From assembly GCA_900548855.1 (NCBI GenBank), contig URMF01000002.1:65524-129523 (forward strand): a stretch of DNA of 64,000 bases. The letters are read 5' to 3'. The notes beneath the pieces were generated by a model. That model had not been told where the DNA came from. It saw only the letters and a program-made list of their open reading frames with translations, and ran no database searches. Source of the DNA: an uncultured Eubacteriales bacterium. Lineage in GTDB: Bacteria; Bacillota; Clostridia; Lachnospirales; Lachnospiraceae. The position numbers were made by a program, and so were the translations under genes. Below, in pieces: positions 62,318 through 64,000 of this stretch; position 1 is the stretch's first letter; every line of letters begins with the position of its first letter.

Positions 62318-62734
62318 TTACAAATCATGTATACTCTCTATATCGATTTTAAGCCAATTAACAGGACACTTTACAAGTGTATTTCTTTTTCTAATAACAA
62401 CATTATCTTTTTTACAATACGGACACCTAACCCTATCAACCATAGTAACTTTATGTTGTGTAAATTTGTTTAGCTTTTTTTCAAATTCCTCTACTACTTT
62501 TTTTGTTATTTTTTCATTTACTTCCCACCTATCAACTAAATTTTCTAATAAATCTAAATACCCATATTTTCCATAGGTTGGCAAAAAATATTTTTTGCCA
62601 ACCTCATCTTCAAAGCAAACCAACTCATAATTTAATGCTGTATACTCAGAGAATTGATTATTGCAATCATTACATCTACATTCCAATTCTTGTATACAAT
62701 AATTTTCTATGGAAACTTCTTTATAATTTTTCAT
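62318..62734 (-). CDS. Cysteine-rich candidate immunity protein
   Basis: 138 residues. Two CxxC pairs, one near the N-terminus (CRCNDC) and one near the C-terminus (CPYCKKD), suggest a zinc-stabilised fold around an acidic helical middle (LENLVDRWEVNEKITKKVVEEFEKKL). Its ATG overlaps the stop of the toxin-bearing RHS copy 3 (ATGA), the tight coupling expected of a toxin/immunity pair. No named family recognised. AT-rich compared with the RHS core. Confidence 0.72.
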   Translation of the reverse strand: MKNYKEVSIENYCIQELECRCNDCNNQFSEYTALNYELVCFEDEVGKKYFLPTYGKYGYLDLLENLVDRWEVNEKITKKVVEEFEKKLNKFTQHKVTMVDRVRCPYCKKDNVVIRKRNTLVKCPVNWLKIDIESIHDL

Positions 62735-64000
62735 TGTCTTAATATCCCCTCAACTTTAACATTAGCAGAATTAAATATAACAGTATTAACACCACCTGGA
62801 TTTTTTGCTGACATAAAAGTAATGGAATCATATCCATGTTTTCTCGCTCCTCGTGCAATAGCATGAGTCATAGTATAATCATCTCCTCCGATAACTCCTC
62901 TACTTGTAATGTCCAAGTTTTTTCCTTTATTTCCACTTACCTTAAGAATCGTTCCTCCTGGTCTTTCAGCTAAAGCTGTTGCAGGCGAGTCTGCTAAATA
63001 TACTCCTCTACCATATCTATTATTCTGAAATGCTGCAACCTCATTTGGTAAATCTGTTCTAAATCCTGTATCCGCAATAATATCAGCCACTTCATCAGCG
63101 CATGAATGATAATAAGTACCAGTTTTACTACCGCCCTTATAAAACGGATTAACAACATACCCTCTGTTCCGGTTCATATGCCCAGAACCAGAAAAACTCA
63201 ATCCCTTACTGATTTGGTTCGCTAACTTTCCGGCGCCCTCCTGCACTGCTGTCTTTAGCTTTGGCATTGCTTTGTTCGCAAGGTTTTTCAGCTTATTCGC
63301 TCCCCAGCTTGCCGCCTTTCCCGCAGCATAACCGGTTATCAGGGTTCCTGCCATATAGGCTACCTTTTCCGAAGTCGTATTGCATTCCCTCTGTGCCGTC
63401 TGGTAAGTATCATAGACTGCCTTCATTCCCGCAGCTGTGTTTCCCGCTTTTCCAACAGCCTTGCACATATCTGCAATCTTGCTCGCCGTCTTCATAGCTT
63501 TTACTGCCTTGCTCATCTTTGCTACTCCGGCTACGATATTGCCGACTGCCGGTACTCCACAGGCAAACGAGATTGCCGCATTGACATAATCCCCCTCTGC
63601 CGCATACAGTGCTCCGTTAATCAAATCAAAGCCATCCCAGAATATTCCGGCTGTCCCAAGGAAATTATGCCACTTCTCATACTTGCTCTTCTCTCCCTGG
63701 TCATTCGCATCCTCGCCACAAAGTCCAAATGGGTCTACCATGCTTACCGGATTCCCCTCACAGTACGCATAACGGTTCAGGCTCTGGCTGCTTCCGATGT
63801 CTCCCACCTTGATATCCTGGTTGATGAACCGTTTGATATCTGGGTTATAATAACGGGCTCTCATGTAGTATAATCCATTGCTGTCCGTTGCCACGCCATA
63901 GCTTCCGTTATACAGGAAACGTATTTTCGTAATCGGCTCCTTTAGCAGTTCCCCATAAGTTCCATAAGAGAACCGCTCTACGGCATGCCCGTCCTTTGCA
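62731..64000 (-). CDS. RHS protein copy 3 with ART-like toxin domain, 5' end beyond window
   Basis: The frame is open from the right edge (about 423 codons). RHS core: ERFSYGTYGELLKEPITKIR, YYMRARYYNPDIKRFINQD, NRYAYCEGNPVSMVDPFGL; pre-toxin region diverged from copies 1 and 2 (HNFLGTAGIFWDGFDLING); junction YVVNPFYKGG. The unique C-terminus (KTGTYYHSCADEVADIIADTGFRTD...NRYGRGVYLADSPATALAE...GGTILKV) has the His and GxGxYLA pattern of PARP-like ADP-ribosyltransferases. The only copy that could belong to a full-length RHS protein. Confidence 0.85.
   Translation of the reverse strand, partial: AKDGHAVERFSYGTYGELLKEPITKIRFLYNGSYGVATDSNGLYYMRARYYNPDIKRFINQDIKVGDIGSSQSLNRYAYCEGNPVSMVDPFGLCGEDANDQGEKSKYEKWHNFLGTAGIFWDGFDLINGALYAAEGDYVNAAISFACGVPAVGNIVAGVAKMSKAVKAMKTASKIADMCKAVGKAGNTAAGMKAVYDTYQTAQRECNTTSEKVAYMAGTLITGYAAGKAASWGANKLKNLANKAMPKLKTAVQEGAGKLANQISKGLSFSGSGHMNRNRGYVVNPFYKGGSKTGTYYHSCADEVADIIADTGFRTDLPNEVAAFQNNRYGRGVYLADSPATALAERPGGTILKVSGNKGKNLDITSRGVIGGDDYTMTHAIARGARKHGYDSITFMSAKNPGGVNTVIFNSANVKVEGILRQ

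Overview
The window looks like chromosomal DNA of a spore-forming, Gram-positive, anaerobic member of the Clostridia, most likely Lachnospiraceae. This rests on gene content: SpoVAD/SpoVAE, a PBP1A-type penicillin-binding protein, glycogen branching enzyme, standalone AICAR transformylase plus PurO-like cyclohydrolase, a 2-hydroxyacyl-CoA dehydratase activase pair, a Bce-type antimicrobial-peptide module and c-di-GMP/chemotaxis proteins. Shine-Dalgarno sequences are strong, and several promoters are close to the TTGACA/TATAAT consensus. No database search was possible, so the genus is not claimed. No rRNA, tRNA or CRISPR array was seen.

Layout. 1-4219 (minus): ABC exporter (cut by the window edge), alpha/beta hydrolase, zinc-ribbon membrane protein and an alcohol-acetyltransferase/condensation-type enzyme, tightly packed. 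4373-4848: a large inverted duplication of a ~199-nt element that looks like paired structured RNAs or a palindromic mobile element. 4857-11237: typA, glgB and the split purine pair (AICAR transformylase, IMP cyclohydrolase). 11480-12802 (plus): a PAS/GAF protein whose GGDEF domain has been excised. 12812-17525: MarR regulator plus a heterodimeric ABC exporter. 17883-20189: LacI-like sensor fused to GGDEF. 20383-25215: MMPL transporter, secreted heptad-repeat protein and TetR under a double TetR operator. 25415-29284: HtrA, a small conserved protein and a chemotaxis receptor with a C-terminal repeat tail. 29365-34226: complete BceRSAB-like module. 34315-38553: two-gene dehydratase activase. 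38792-44278: YigZ-like protein, lipoprotein and RND pump, from a promoter whose operator copies that of the MarR/ABC operon. 44524-50221: PBP1A, SpoVAE/SpoVAD, small lipoprotein and a degenerate CbiE/CbiT-like protein. 50473-56019: ABC-class ATPase, MarR, small protein, Uma2 nuclease-fold protein, XRE regulator with DUF3169 membrane protein, and another membrane protein.

56213-64000 (minus) is the most unusual part: a degenerating array of RHS C-terminal polymorphic-toxin modules. Three RHS-core copies share a core and a junction motif (NPFYKGG), after which each carries a different C-terminal toxin followed by a different candidate immunity gene: a HYD1-type ADP-ribosyltransferase (frameshifted) with an immunity-like gene broken by one stop codon; an ART-like toxin followed by an EF-Tu domain III-like protein; and a second ART-like toxin with a cysteine-rich candidate immunity protein. 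Between copies 1 and 2 lie a remnant of a TNT-type NAD glycohydrolase toxin and its frameshifted immunity gene. Two copies sit in a 1.42-kb near-identical direct repeat and lack the RHS N-terminus, so they look like silent cassettes that can recombine onto a full-length RHS gene beyond the right edge.

The main regulatory inference is that the MarR protein encoded at 16980-17525 controls both its own ABC exporter operon and the YigZ/lipoprotein/RND operon 27 kb away, because both promoters have the same -35/-10 spacing and the same dyad just downstream of the -10.
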